This document shows, one piece after another, positions 1 through 8,403 of a stretch of 64,000 nucleotides of DNA. A program made the translations under genes and the position numbers. This stretch comes from Methanoregula sp. PtaU1.Bin051. GTDB lineage: Archaea; Halobacteriota; Methanomicrobia; Methanomicrobiales; Methanospirillaceae. Location of the stretch: contig MVRE01000006.1 of the NCBI GenBank assembly GCA_002067895.1, forward strand, positions 124,001 through 188,000, written 5' to 3'. The notes beneath the pieces were generated by a model. The model made no database searches. It was given only the letters and a program-made list of their open reading frames with translations, and was not told the origin of the DNA. Position 1 is the stretch's first letter; each line of letters begins with the position of its first letter.

Positions 1-435
1 CTCTTTCAGGATTTTCATGAGCAGGGGAAGCTCGACATGTTCTTTACCGGCAACTGCCACACTCGCTCCCTTCGCCCGGATTGCAGCAACTTTCTCATCA
101 GGGGCCTTTTCCGAGACAGCAATCAGGGTCGGGGCATCCGGCCCGAGAACATTCGAGGAGAGGGGGATATCAGCCAAGCTGCAGGGAATCACCCGCAGAG
201 GGCTTTTACCTGGAACAAGCCGTACTGTCAGGAAAGAGTTATCAATTCGGATTGTGTTTGCCCCCACCATGATCGCATCATATGCTGCACGAGTCTTATG
301 GAGCAGGATCTCTGTCTCATGCGCCATGTACTTCATCAGGATCTTGGACGATGCGCCTTTCCGGAGCGTAAGCTTGCCGTCAGCGGTGATCTCTGACATC
401 ATGAGCACATGCGGCCTTTCTGTCCTGTCAGCCAT
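1..435 (-). CDS. RibD-like pyrimidine reductase, riboflavin/F420 pathway (3' end cut)
   Basis: The visible 145 codons match the archaeal 2,5-diamino-6-ribosylamino-4(3H)-pyrimidinone 5'-phosphate reductase family (RibD C-terminal, MJ0671 type). This enzyme uses NAD(P)H to reduce the GTP-derived intermediate leading to riboflavin, FAD and, in methanogens, F420. Seen: an N-terminal strand followed by SEITADGKLTL, and the family segment VGANTIRIDNSFLTVR at about residues 50-65, which binds the phosphoribosyl substrate and cofactor. The start ATG at 433-435 follows a plausible leader. The gene runs off the left edge, so about 70 C-terminal residues are missing. It is divergent from the lipid synthase at 582. 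The family assignment is firm; the exact substrate form is from family knowledge. Confidence 0.85.
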   Translation of the reverse strand, partial: MADRTERPHVLMMSEITADGKLTLRKGASSKILMKYMAHETEILLHKTRAAYDAIMVGANTIRIDNSFLTVRLVPGKSPLRVIPCSLADIPLSSNVLGPDAPTLIAVSEKAPDEKVAAIRAKGASVAVAGKEHVELPLLMKILKE

Positions 436-581
436 TTCTGCTCCTATTGCTGTGTATTATTTGGTCAGGTGATATAAAGAAGATGACGCTGGAGGAAAAG
501 CAGGACGTCCAGCAACCGCATACGGTTCATCCATCCTGCCGGCAGCAATTATTAATGGGCGAAACTTCCATGAACTGAGCT

Positions 582-1214
582 ATGAATATTACTGCATACC
601 GGTCAAGGTTTATTGCATACCTTGAACCGGTTGCAGACCTGTTTGTCCGTGTCGGGATCACTCCCAACCAGATCTCGATCCTCGCGCTTGCCGCCGGGGT
701 CCTGTGCGCCGTTTTATTAGCCCAGCGCGAGTTCCTGCTCGGAAGCCTTGCGCTTTTTACGTCAGCGATTTTTGATCTTGTTGACGGGAGCGTCGCAAGG
801 AAGACGGGCGCTCATACGAATTTCGGAGCGGTGTTTGACTGGATCGTGGACAAGTATGTTGATGCCCTCGCCCTACTCGGTGTCGGCCTCTCCGGGGTGG
901 CGATCATTACACCTTGGGTTGCTTTGTCTCCTGTAGCTGATTTTACGGTCGTTGCCTTTGCCATCATCGGCTCCCTGATGAACACGTTCATCAAACCGGT
1001 CGTCTATGCCGAGATCGGGTACCTCAAGAAGGTTGAGGGTAAGATCGATGACCCGTTGGAAGGAGTTGGTTTCTTCGGCCGGCCCGAGACCGTGCTTTTC
1101 CTGATTCTCGGCGGTGTCACCGGGTTCATCGGGATTGCAGTTATAATCATCGCGATCTGCACAAACCTCTCTGCTGTCCAGCGGATTATTTACCTCTATA
1201 AAACATTGCCCTGA
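582..1214 (+). CDS. CDP-alcohol phosphatidyltransferase, probably archaetidylinositol phosphate synthase
   Basis: A 210-residue integral membrane protein of the CDP-alcohol phosphatidyltransferase family, which joins a polar alcohol to CDP-archaeol. The full catalytic signature is present: D65-x2-D68-G69-x2-A72-R73-x8-G82-x3-D86-x3-D90. Five to six hydrophobic segments follow the usual plan. The N-terminal form (short amphipathic helix, then GITPNQISIL) resembles archaetidylinositol phosphate synthases more than archaetidylserine synthases, so myo-inositol phosphate is the likely acceptor; this is inference. The last 29 bases overlap the end of the convergent archaeosortase gene. In haloarchaea, archaeosortase A works with lipid synthases to place C-terminal lipid anchors, so the pairing may be functional. 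Confidence 0.88.
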   Translation: MNITAYRSRFIAYLEPVADLFVRVGITPNQISILALAAGVLCAVLLAQREFLLGSLALFTSAIFDLVDGSVARKTGAHTNFGAVFDWIVDKYVDALALLGVGLSGVAIITPWVALSPVADFTVVAFAIIGSLMNTFIKPVVYAEIGYLKKVEGKIDDPLEGVGFFGRPETVLFLILGGVTGFIGIAVIIIAICTNLSAVQRIIYLYKTLP

Positions 1215-1995
1215 CTTCGCAGGAATAAAGCTGGTATAGGTCGTCGGCAAAGTCACCCAGCTTCGGGATGATCTTAAAGAGACCGTATGCAATTGCGACT
1301 AACAGCACGAGTGCCAGCAGCTCGGCGATCACATTGTGCGCCCAGAAGAAGCTTTCGTACCCGAACTCCCCGTTACTCGCAATCTCGGGAAAGTACGGGA
1401 ACCACTGTTCCGTATATGCCATGATGACAAAAGCATTCCTGAGCAGGTTGAGGATATAGATGACGGGAGCTATAAGTACAAAAGCTGCCACTTTCTGCCG
1501 AGAGGTTGTCGGGACGGCAGCAGCAACGCCCAGCATGATCGCGATACTCTGGATGCCGGTGCAGGCAAGGATGATCTCCACTCGCAGGCTGTTGCGGGCA
1601 ATGATGTTCCATTCTGTCAGGGTTGCAGTATAACCGAGGGTATTAAGGATAAAGACAACCTGACCGACGACAACCCCGATCAGCCAGTCGCCAAAGACAG
1701 GGATGTACTCGAATGGTGCGTAAATGAGAAATGCAACTGCCGCAGCCCGCGAGAGGTTTATGACCCGGGGGTCATCCCGGAGCAGATATTTTACCGTAAT
1801 GTACAGAAATGGCACCGAGAGGAAGGCCATCAGAGGGTAGACGAAATTATTAAGGGAGAAATAGTACGGCAGCTCGGCGAACAGGAAAAGGACGATGAAC
1901 ACCCAACCGACGATTGCCGGGTATTTTCTGGAGCGACCGGGTATCAGGAATGCTAAAAAACCGATACAGGAAACGAGCACCAGATACTCGATCAT
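1186..1995 (-). CDS. artA: Archaeosortase A
   Basis: A polytopic membrane protein of 269 residues from the exosortase/archaeosortase family, a transpeptidase-like enzyme that removes a C-terminal sorting signal (PGF-CTERM in the type case) and is linked to lipid attachment of S-layer and other surface proteins. The three conserved active-site residues are all present: C145 in ACTGIQS, R186 in LLRNAF, and H220 in FFWAHN. About eight hydrophobic helices are visible. It starts at an ATG close to an AT-rich leader and converges on the lipid synthase, overlapping it tail to tail. None of the secreted proteins in this window ends in a clear PGF motif, so its substrates lie elsewhere or carry a variant signal. 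Confidence 0.9.
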   Translation of the reverse strand: MIEYLVLVSCIGFLAFLIPGRSRKYPAIVGWVFIVLFLFAELPYYFSLNNFVYPLMAFLSVPFLYITVKYLLRDDPRVINLSRAAAVAFLIYAPFEYIPVFGDWLIGVVVGQVVFILNTLGYTATLTEWNIIARNSLRVEIILACTGIQSIAIMLGVAAAVPTTSRQKVAAFVLIAPVIYILNLLRNAFVIMAYTEQWFPYFPEIASNGEFGYESFFWAHNVIAELLALVLLVAIAYGLFKIIPKLGDFADDLYQLYSCEVRAMFYRGK

Positions 1996-2116
1996 TAAAG
2001 AAATATTCCCTTAATACCAAAAAAGGATTCTCCCGTAGCAACCGGCACGGGTTACGCCACTGTCCTGCCGGTTCCCTTAAACCGCCTATCCACAGGTTAA
2101 TCTCCTTGGCTTGCCC

Positions 2117-2443
2117 ATGTATATTCCGATGTTCTGTCCTGAATGCAAGAGCATGCTCATCTCATCGGGCGGCCAGCTCAAGTGCAAAAAATGCGGGTAT
2201 ATCCGGAAGATCGGTGGCGATGACCAGTTAAAGGTAAAAAAGCCCCGGAAAGAGAAGGAGATAACCATTGTCGATGACGAGGGAGAGAAGGTAAAGACCC
2301 TTCCAACGATCCAGATCCGGTGCCCCAAGTGTGACAACAACCTGGCCTTCTGGTGGCTCCGGCAGCTACGTGCCGCCGATGAGAGCGAGGTCCGGTTCTT
2401 CAGGTGCACCAAGTGCTCTCACACGTGGCGCCAGTACGACTGA
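2117..2443 (+). CDS. tfs: Transcription factor S (TFIIS-like, RpoM family)
   Basis: A protein of 106-110 residues that stimulates RNA cleavage by stalled archaeal RNA polymerase. It has two zinc ribbons: N-terminal CPECKS...CKKC and C-terminal CPKCDN...CTKCSH. The acidic catalytic loop RAADESE sits between the C-terminal cysteine pairs, so this copy should be active. I chose the ATG at 2117. A TTG at 2111 and an ATG at 2129, which would give the classic MFCPEC start, are also possible, and no strong ribosome site decides between them. Assignment from motif and length is secure. Confidence 0.93.
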   Translation: MYIPMFCPECKSMLISSGGQLKCKKCGYIRKIGGDDQLKVKKPRKEKEITIVDDEGEKVKTLPTIQIRCPKCDNNLAFWWLRQLRAADESEVRFFRCTKCSHTWRQYD

Positions 2444-2460
2444 AAAATCTCTGCATTTTT

Positions 2461-2649
2461 TCAGGATCCTGTTTCAGGAAAACGCTCCAGATAATACTCG
2501 GCAGCGATCACCTTTTCCCCGGGTTTTAATCCCAGGAGCATGGTGTCGGCATGGTCTTTGCATACGTACTCGGCACAGCAGCCGAACCCCTGATACCCGA
2601 TCGCCGAATTCCCGCAGTGCTCGCATTTCTTTTTTTCAGTTTCTTCCAT
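2461..2649 (-). CDS. Small zinc-binding protein, unknown function
   Basis: A 62-residue protein with CEHCGN near the N-terminus and a second cluster GCCAEYVCKDHAD, spaced as two halves of a treble-clef or B-box-like zinc site. It has no signal peptide or membrane segment and is presumably cytosolic. It converges on tfs with only a 17-base gap that contains a T-run. I do not recognise a named family. Four cysteines and a histidine in this arrangement make it very unlikely to be a chance reading frame. Confidence 0.7.
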   Translation of the reverse strand: MEETEKKKCEHCGNSAIGYQGFGCCAEYVCKDHADTMLLGLKPGEKVIAAEYYLERFPETGS

Positions 2650-2814
2650 ACCTGATCATCACCTGCTGACATGTAAATATGTAGCACGGGTGTATACCTT
2701 CATGAGGGGTTTTCAGACAAAACCCGTTTCAATATTCAGATCTGTATTGGTTGCAACCATCTTATTTTATAGTGGAATGCCCATATCCCTCTGTGTATAG
2801 GAGTGGATCTGTCC

Positions 2815-3270
2815 ATGAGAGCAGACGAGTACAAGAAGATCATAACTCTTGCGATAGACCGCGAAGTGGAAGCCTACACCTTCTACAAGAGCGTTGCCGA
2901 CCGGGTAAAGGATGCGAACCTCAAGAAACTATTTGCCGAGCTTGCCGGTGAGGAAAAGAAGCACCGCGAATTCCTTCAGGATTTCCTTGCAAAGGGCGAA
3001 AAGGCGATGAAATTCGAAGCCGCAATGGATTATAAGGTCTATGCGACTCTTGAGACCCCTCAGATCACTGCTGACTTAAAGCCCCTTGAAGGCCTGACGC
3101 TTGCAATTAAGAAGGAGCTCGAGGCTATGCAGATGTACACAAGGCTTGCGGCTGCGAGTGCAGATGCCCAGCAGCAGATGCTCTTTAGGGGTCTCGCCAA
3201 CATGGAAAGTACGCACAAGGCCAGGCTCGAGGATATCTACGTCAACATGGCCTTCCCGGAAAAGTGGTAG
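2815..3270 (+). CDS. Rubrerythrin/ferritin-like diiron protein
   Basis: An all-helical protein of 151 residues from the rubrerythrin-like ferritin superfamily. The first half carries REVEAYTFY and the paired ExxH element EEKKHREF; the second half repeats the pattern with KKELEAMQMY and an E-S-T-H pair near residue 135. This gives the ligands for one diiron centre. No C-terminal rubredoxin domain is present. Related proteins act in peroxide reduction or iron handling in anaerobes. I chose ATG 2815 because a GGAG at 2800-2803 lies about 11 bases upstream; a GTG at 2803 would overlap that ribosome site. Confidence 0.88.
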   Translation: MRADEYKKIITLAIDREVEAYTFYKSVADRVKDANLKKLFAELAGEEKKHREFLQDFLAKGEKAMKFEAAMDYKVYATLETPQITADLKPLEGLTLAIKKELEAMQMYTRLAAASADAQQQMLFRGLANMESTHKARLEDIYVNMAFPEKW

Positions 3271-3498
3271 CTCCGGCCGTCGCCCCATAACCTAGTGAAT
3301 GCACCCTGCCTTAATTTCCTCTTCTTTTTTACAGTTTACAGTATTATTCCCCATGGCACTCAGTTTTGTCCATGATTTAACAGACAATGAGCCCGGGAGC
3401 GGGACGGATATGCAGAATATCTTCGACAGAACTGCAAATGAAATGGCCGTGGCAGGCTTTCTGCACCGGAAGGCCGAATGCCCGTTGAACCACCCAAC

Positions 3499-3508
3499 TT
3501 TTTAAATA
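3499..3508 (+). promoter_or_regulatory. TATA box of the tbp gene, probably leaderless transcript
   Basis: The sequence TTTTTAAATA lies 22-31 bases before the ATG at 3531. The archaeal TATA box is centred about 26-27 bases before transcription start, so transcription should begin at or within a few bases of the start codon. No ribosome-binding sequence is present between the two. This placement also supports ATG 3531 over an upstream GTG at 3516. Confidence 0.6.
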
Positions 3509-3530
3509 CTGCCCTGTGGCATTTATAAAC

Positions 3531-4091
3531 ATGAAGGTCAGGCCAGAGGATTCCCTGAAAATCGAGAACATCGTTGCGTCAGCAAAGGTGACCGATTACC
3601 TGGATCTGCCGGCACTCGCGGCGCAGATCAAGGATGCGGAATACAACAAGAAACGGTTCCCCGGTGTTGTGCTGCGTATGCAGAACCCCAAGATCGCTGC
3701 CCTTGTCTTCGGGTCCGGCAAAGTCGTGCTGACAGGTGCAAAAAGTATCGACAGCTTGAGTAAAGGTCTGGACATCCTTGGAAAACAGCTGCGGGACTTA
3801 AAGATTGACATTCCCAAGAAACTAACGTACAAGATCCAGAACATCGTTACTTCTGCCGACCTTGCAACGGCGATCAATCTCAACAAGATTGCGGTCGGGT
3901 TTAACCTTGACCGGATTGAATATGAACCTGAACAGTTTCCTGGACTCGTATACCGGCTCGAGAATCCCAAGGTGGTCGTCCTCCTCTTCGGATCTGGCAA
4001 GCTGATTATTACCGGGGGCAAGGAACCGGAGGATGCGAAAAAAGCGGTAGTGAAAATTCTCTCAGACCTGCGCAGTCTCGGCCTGATGTGA
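3531..4091 (+). CDS. tbp: TATA-box-binding protein
   Basis: A general transcription factor of 186 residues that bends promoter DNA and recruits TFB and RNA polymerase. It is two direct imperfect repeats of about 90 residues, each with the pattern (V/I)xNIVxSAxL, FPGLVYRLxNPK and FGSGKxxxTG (FPGVVLRMQNPK in the first repeat and FPGLVYRLENPK in the second). The usual acidic C-terminal tail is absent; the protein ends in SDLRSLGLM. The start was chosen from the promoter position. A winged-helix gene lies 180 bases downstream on the same strand. Confidence 0.97.
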   Translation: MKVRPEDSLKIENIVASAKVTDYLDLPALAAQIKDAEYNKKRFPGVVLRMQNPKIAALVFGSGKVVLTGAKSIDSLSKGLDILGKQLRDLKIDIPKKLTYKIQNIVTSADLATAINLNKIAVGFNLDRIEYEPEQFPGLVYRLENPKVVVLLFGSGKLIITGGKEPEDAKKAVVKILSDLRSLGLM

Positions 4092-4124
4092 GGATCACCG
4101 GCACGTATCGCCATACATACCAGC

Positions 4125-4219
4125 AAATATATATAATACCTCATCTCTTCAGACGTTGAATTCGATTTTAGTATTTAAATCATCTTGCTATTGCTGCACG
4201 ATACCAGAAAATATATACC
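4125..4219 (+). promoter_or_regulatory. Tandem TATA-like elements upstream of winged-helix gene
   Basis: Two AT-rich candidates lie in the tbp/winged-helix gap: AAATATATATAATACC at about 4125-4140 and AAATATATACC at about 4209-4219. The second lies about 54-64 bases before the ATG at 4273 and would give a short leader containing the GGAAGTGAT ribosome site. Which of them is used cannot be told from sequence. Confidence 0.4.
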
Positions 4220-4272
4220 ATTATTTAGATAATGCATATCGGGTACTTCGAAATAAACAAGGGAAGTGATGT

Positions 4273-4647
4273 ATGAGACAGGAAAATGTGATGTTTTTCA
4301 CGGAAAAGGAAGAGGAATTTGCTAACCTCCTTATCGAGATTGGTACCAAGAGAAATGTCGCAAAGGTTCTGGTATTTCTTGCAAATACTCCGGAAGCCAC
4401 TTCAAGGGCAATCGAGCGCGGCACTGATCTCCGCCAGCCCGAAGTCAGCATTGCAATGCGGTACTTAATGGAGCAGGGCTGGATCCGGAGCCGTGAGAGC
4501 AAGGCCGAAAGCAAGGGCCGGCCGGTCAAGATCTACGAGCTGGCAAAACCGATCACCGATATCATGGATTCCATCGAGAAGGAGAAGAAGAAGGAAGCCA
4601 ACCACCAGCTCCAGCTGATCCAGAAGTTACGGAACTATATCCGATGA
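4273..4647 (+). CDS. Winged-helix transcriptional regulator
   Basis: A 124-residue DNA-binding protein. Residues 15-85 form a winged helix: RNVAKVLVFLANTPEATS, then a recognition-helix region RQPEVSIAMRYLMEQGW, then a wing with KGRPVKIYEL. The C-terminal 35 residues are a charged helix (EKEKKKEANHQLQLIQKL) that probably dimerises. It resembles the small ArsR/TrmB-like regulators common in methanogens. The target is unknown; the adjacent tbp is a candidate. A GGAAGTGAT sequence precedes the start. Its last 21 bases overlap the convergent rpiA. Confidence 0.82.
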   Translation: MRQENVMFFTEKEEEFANLLIEIGTKRNVAKVLVFLANTPEATSRAIERGTDLRQPEVSIAMRYLMEQGWIRSRESKAESKGRPVKIYELAKPITDIMDSIEKEKKKEANHQLQLIQKLRNYIR

Positions 4648-5334
4648 AGGCAGGATCCGACACCCTTTTCCGGATCCGGCGATTATTACCGTCTTTTTTG
4701 TATACCTGGCAAAGATCCCGTTCTCGATAACCCCTGGGATACAGGAGATTAACCTTTCGAACTCTTCAGGGTTGTCGATTCGGTAAAAACTGCAGTCAAT
4801 GATGAAATTGCCGTTGTCCGTGATGACCGGCCCGTCTTTTTTCTGCCCCTCACGGATAACCGGCTCACCCCCCATGGCCTTCAGCCGGAGGAGTACGGGA
4901 GTCGCAGCAAACGGCAGAACTTCGACAGGAATCGGTGCGTTAAGGAACGGCACCATCTTCGATTCATCGACAACGATAACGAAAGTTTTTGCCGCCTCCG
5001 CAACAATCTTCTCCCGTGTCTGGGCTGCCCCGCGTCCTTTGATGAGCCGGAGTTCTGGGTCTACTTGGTCGGCGCCATCAATAGCGAGATCGATCTCGGG
5101 ATACTCATCTAGCGTTGATAATGGGATTCCGTATTCCCGCGCACGCAGCGCGGTCTGAAACGAGGTGGGAATTCCCTCACAAGCCAAGCCCTGCGCAATC
5201 CTTTCACGGAGCCGTTCCATGGCATAGTATACCGTGGAACCGGTACCGAGGCCGATGACCATGCCCGGTCGTACCATATCGGCAGCCCGGTATCCTGCTG
5301 TTTTCTTCGCGGAATCCTGCGATGCTTTCTCCAT
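4627..5334 (-). CDS. rpiA: Ribose-5-phosphate isomerase A
   Basis: Interconverts ribose 5-phosphate and ribulose 5-phosphate, supplying nucleotide sugar in an organism that usually makes pentoses by the ribulose monophosphate route. At 235 residues it is the normal length. Seen: phosphate-binding GLGTGSTVYYAM near residue 28, the catalytic loop DGADQVDPELRLIKGRGAA (Asp and Lys/Glu active-site residues), and ITDNGNFIIDC. The start ATG is 5332-5334. The downstream end overlaps the winged-helix gene on the other strand. SurE follows upstream on the same strand at a distance of about 90 bases. Confidence 0.96.
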   Translation of the reverse strand: MEKASQDSAKKTAGYRAADMVRPGMVIGLGTGSTVYYAMERLRERIAQGLACEGIPTSFQTALRAREYGIPLSTLDEYPEIDLAIDGADQVDPELRLIKGRGAAQTREKIVAEAAKTFVIVVDESKMVPFLNAPIPVEVLPFAATPVLLRLKAMGGEPVIREGQKKDGPVITDNGNFIIDCSFYRIDNPEEFERLISCIPGVIENGIFARYTKKTVIIAGSGKGCRILPSSDIVP

Positions 5335-5423
5335 GGGAGAAGAGATAGCACCGCCGCGGTATTAAGGGTGAGGATGCAGGGGCGAAAAGGTGAAAATCCG
5401 AATGGGAAAACCAAAAAAGCCGG

Positions 5424-6221
5424 TCAGAACGGGCCGGGATCTTTTTTCAGCAAAACCCGGATCTCTTCGGCAGCGGAAAACGCCGTACAGTCCAGCGTGA
5501 TCGGGGTCACCGATATGTTCCCTTTCCGGATCGCATGAACATCGGTGCTTTCTTCTGCGTCCTCGATGAGCGGGCCGTTGATCCAGTAGTACGGACGCCC
5601 GCGGGGATCGAGGCGCTGCTCGACACCGGTCGTGAAGAGTTTACGGGCGAGCCGTGTCACCTCATATCCCCCGTTAATCTTCGAAGGTATATTAACGTTG
5701 ATCACATCGGCGTTCTTGCAAAACCCGTGCCTGAGCACACGCTCCGTTAGATCGCGCACGACTCTTTTTGGGTTCTCGAAACTCTGGCCGTGGGTGCGGG
5801 GGTCGTCGAACTTGTCCCCCTGGTCCTCGACCTGCAGCGAGAACGCGATCGCCTTGGTCTTCTGGTTCGAGGCCTCGAGCGCCGCGCCGACCGTGCCTGA
5901 GGTCATGATCGATTCGTAGGAGAGGTTCTCCCCGATGTTTATCCCGCTGACCACGAGGTCCGGGTTGAGATCCAGCGCGTACAATCCGATGATGACGGCA
6001 TCGGTCGGCTTACCGGCAACGGCGTAGACCGGGATGCCGTTGATTGTAACCGTATTCATGCGGAGGGGCTCGAAGATGGATATTGACCTGCCGACCGCGC
6101 TCTGCTGCGATGCCGGAGCAACGATGGTGACATCTGCGATCGGGGCGAGCGCCTCGTAAGCCGCCCAGATCCCGACCGAACTGACTCCGTCGTCGTTTGT
6201 CAGCAGGATCGATGGTCTCAT
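5424..6221 (-). CDS. surE: 5'/3'-nucleotidase SurE
   Basis: A metal-dependent nucleoside monophosphatase of the SurE family, 265 residues. The metal site NDDG lies in ILLTNDDGV at the N-terminus, followed by the Ser-rich loop APASQQSAVGRS, the Asn of VSGINIGENL, and MTSGTVGAALEA. Each is a family signature. I placed the start at ATG 6221, immediately before the first beta strand MRPSILLTNDDG, rather than at an upstream ATG at 6248 that would add nine residues not seen in the family. It is divergent from mfnD, whose ATG is 85 bases away. Confidence 0.95.
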   Translation of the reverse strand: MRPSILLTNDDGVSSVGIWAAYEALAPIADVTIVAPASQQSAVGRSISIFEPLRMNTVTINGIPVYAVAGKPTDAVIIGLYALDLNPDLVVSGINIGENLSYESIMTSGTVGAALEASNQKTKAIAFSLQVEDQGDKFDDPRTHGQSFENPKRVVRDLTERVLRHGFCKNADVINVNIPSKINGGYEVTRLARKLFTTGVEQRLDPRGRPYYWINGPLIEDAEESTDVHAIRKGNISVTPITLDCTAFSAAEEIRVLLKKDPGPF

Positions 6222-6306
6222 GCTATGACTTGTTGATACTCCCCCCACAAATAACTGACCGATCCAAAGGAAGTGTAATTAGGGTTTCGCCGCCAACAGA
6301 TCTCCA

Positions 6307-7194
6307 ATGAAGGTACTGCTTGCCGAATACACGGTCGCGCACGATCCCGCCCTTGCACCGGAGGGTGCGGCGATGCTTGCGGTTCTGCATACAAGCTTTG
6401 AACGCTGCGGACATGAGGTCGTAATCCCCGGTACCGGGGATTTTGGCGCGGAGATCTCCCGGTTAGCCCCGGCATGTGACTGCGGCCTTGTGATCGCCCC
6501 TGACCATCTCCTTGCAAAGTATACGATGGTCCTCGAACAGTATACGGACAATATCGGGTGCGGCAGCATGAGCGCTGCAATATGCGCGAATAAGATCAAA
6601 ACGGCAGGCGTCCTGCGCCGGCACGATATCCCTGTTCCCGGCGATGCAGCTGCCGGCCTACGGGTCGTAAAACCGATCGCGGGGTGCGGGGCACTGGGTG
6701 TCCGGCTCACTGATGAGCCGGCGGGGAACGATGAGTTTTCCCAGCAGTATATCGAGGGCGAGCACCTGTCGGTTTCCCTCATTTGCAACCGGATCGTCGG
6801 CGAGGCCTGCCTCAATTTCTCTGGAAAGCCGCCGGTTGTCCTTGCCCTCAACCGCCAGTTCCTCAGCAGGGACAATGACGGGAAGTTCCGGTACGAGGGC
6901 GGTGAGACGCCGATCGATCACCCGCGGGAACGCGAGATTAAAAAGGTCGCAACGAATACCGTGAATGTGCTCGGCTGCCAGGGGTACTGTGGCGTGGATG
7001 TCGTTGTGGGTGACAGGATTTATGTTGTCGACGTCAACCCCCGGATCACGACGAGTATTGTCGGGATTGCAGCCTGCATGCAGGAGGAGATTGCCGACAT
7101 TCTCATTGCCGCATCGCATGGCGATGCTCCTGCCGCCGTGCACCTGTCCGGCCGGGTAAGATTCAATGCGAAGGGGAAGGTGTCGCGTTTGTGA
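6307..7194 (+). CDS. mfnD: Tyramine--L-glutamate ligase, methanofuran biosynthesis
   Basis: An ATP-grasp enzyme of 295 residues. It matches MfnD, which attaches glutamate to tyramine to begin the side chain of methanofuran, the C1 carrier of the first step of methanogenesis. Seen: KIKTAGVLRRHDIPVP and VVKPIAGCGALGVRL as the ATP-binding lobe, and the metal-binding VVDVNPRITTS at the end of the grasp fold. The product assignment rests on the fold and on the downstream mfnF partner. Its stop is shared with the next gene in a GTGA overlap, so the two are translationally coupled. Confidence 0.88.
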   Translation: MKVLLAEYTVAHDPALAPEGAAMLAVLHTSFERCGHEVVIPGTGDFGAEISRLAPACDCGLVIAPDHLLAKYTMVLEQYTDNIGCGSMSAAICANKIKTAGVLRRHDIPVPGDAAAGLRVVKPIAGCGALGVRLTDEPAGNDEFSQQYIEGEHLSVSLICNRIVGEACLNFSGKPPVVLALNRQFLSRDNDGKFRYEGGETPIDHPREREIKKVATNTVNVLGCQGYCGVDVVVGDRIYVVDVNPRITTSIVGIAACMQEEIADILIAASHGDAPAAVHLSGRVRFNAKGKVSRL

Positions 7195-8153
7195 TCGGGA
7201 TTGACGTGGGCGGTGCAAACCTCAAGGTCGTAGACGATGACGGGGCCCGCATCCACTACTGCCCGCTCTATGAAGAAGCTCCGCTGACAGACCTTCTTGA
7301 ACCGTATGCCAAAGACGGGTCATTTCAGGCAGCGGTTGTGATGAGCGGCGAGCTGGCCGATTGTTTTTCCGATAAAATGCAGGGTATCCGGTTCATCGTG
7401 GACGCGGTACGGGAGGTATTCCCCGGCGCCATGTTTTACGGGACCGATGCGATATTCCATACCGGCGCCGTGCAGCAGCTTGCCGCGGCAAACTGGCTCG
7501 CATCAGCAGATTTCCTCCGCGAGCGGTATCCCGATGCTGTCCTCGTGGACATGGGGAGCACGACAACGGACATCATCCCTCTCTCAATGTTCGACCGCCT
7601 CAAAGGGCTCACCGACCTGCTCCGGCTCCAGCGGGGATACCTGGTCTATACCGGCATGCTCCGGACAACGATCCCGGCAGTCCTGCGCACAGTTAAGATC
7701 GATAGTATTGAAACACCGGTCAGTTCCGAGTACTTTGCAACAAGCGCGGATGCCCACCTCGTGCTCGGGCATATCGGCGCAAATGAGTACAGCTGCGAAA
7801 CGCCGGATAAGAAGGGGAAGACGAAAGAAGCGGCGCTTTGCCGGCTCGCCCGGGTTGTCTGCTCGGATCTTGCTGAGATCGGGAAGAAGAACGCGACAGG
7901 AATCGCAGCGCAGTTCTGGGAGACGCAGAGAACGCTTATCTGTAACCATGTCGAATCCGTGGCCGGAGCGGCAGGAGCATCATCAGTCATTACTGCCGGG
8001 ATCGGATCGGCGCTTGTTGCCCGTGAACTCGGCGGGACCGATCTTGCCCGGGAACTGGGTCCGGTCTCCGATGCACTTCCCGCGTATGCCGTACGGGAGG
8101 TGGCGCTGCGCAGAAACCGTCCTGTAAAACATTACGGGTCAAAGAAGGGATAA
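7191..8153 (+). CDS. mfnF: Methanofuran synthase MfnF (hydantoinase/oxoprolinase-like)
   Basis: A 320-residue ASKHA-fold enzyme that condenses gamma-glutamyltyramine with the phosphorylated aminomethyl-furan, forming the aminoarylether core of methanofuran. The first phosphate loop is IGIDVGGANLKVV at the start; a second, VLVDMGSTTTDIIPL, lies near residue 120. Both are typical of the hydantoinase/oxoprolinase fold. It begins at GTG 7191, overlapping the mfnD stop by four bases. A membrane zinc-ribbon gene starts four bases after its stop. Assignment to MfnF is from family plus operon context. Confidence 0.88.
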   Translation: MIGIDVGGANLKVVDDDGARIHYCPLYEEAPLTDLLEPYAKDGSFQAAVVMSGELADCFSDKMQGIRFIVDAVREVFPGAMFYGTDAIFHTGAVQQLAAANWLASADFLRERYPDAVLVDMGSTTTDIIPLSMFDRLKGLTDLLRLQRGYLVYTGMLRTTIPAVLRTVKIDSIETPVSSEYFATSADAHLVLGHIGANEYSCETPDKKGKTKEAALCRLARVVCSDLAEIGKKNATGIAAQFWETQRTLICNHVESVAGAAGASSVITAGIGSALVARELGGTDLARELGPVSDALPAYAVREVALRRNRPVKHYGSKKG

Positions 8154-8157
8154 ACAG

Positions 8158-8403
8158 ATGAATCGCTCATGGAGTATCGCGATTACCCTGCTCGCCGGGT
8201 CTCTTCTGGTGAGTGCCGTATTCTGGCTCCTTCACATCCCGTTCTTCATCGCGTTCCTGTTCATCCCGTTCATCCCGTTCCTTTCGCGGGGGCGGCGGGT
8301 GAAGCGCTGCCCGGTGTGCGGATGGGAAACCGCAGGCAGCGAGCGCTTCTGCCCCTTTGACGCGGCCCCCCTCCGCGAAATTGGTAACGAGCCCCGAGAG
8401 TGA
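8158..8403 (+). CDS. Small membrane protein with zinc ribbon
   Basis: An 81-residue protein. Residues 5-45 form two hydrophobic helices (LLAGSLLVSAVFW, FFIAFLFIPFIPFL), followed by a cytosolic zinc ribbon CPVCGWETAGSERFCPFDAAPL. Placed four bases after mfnF, it is probably co-transcribed. Its role is unknown. The whole gene lies opposite the 3' part of the zinc-ribbon gene on the other strand, an unusual antisense arrangement. Confidence 0.68.
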   Translation: MNRSWSIAITLLAGSLLVSAVFWLLHIPFFIAFLFIPFIPFLSRGRRVKRCPVCGWETAGSERFCPFDAAPLREIGNEPRE

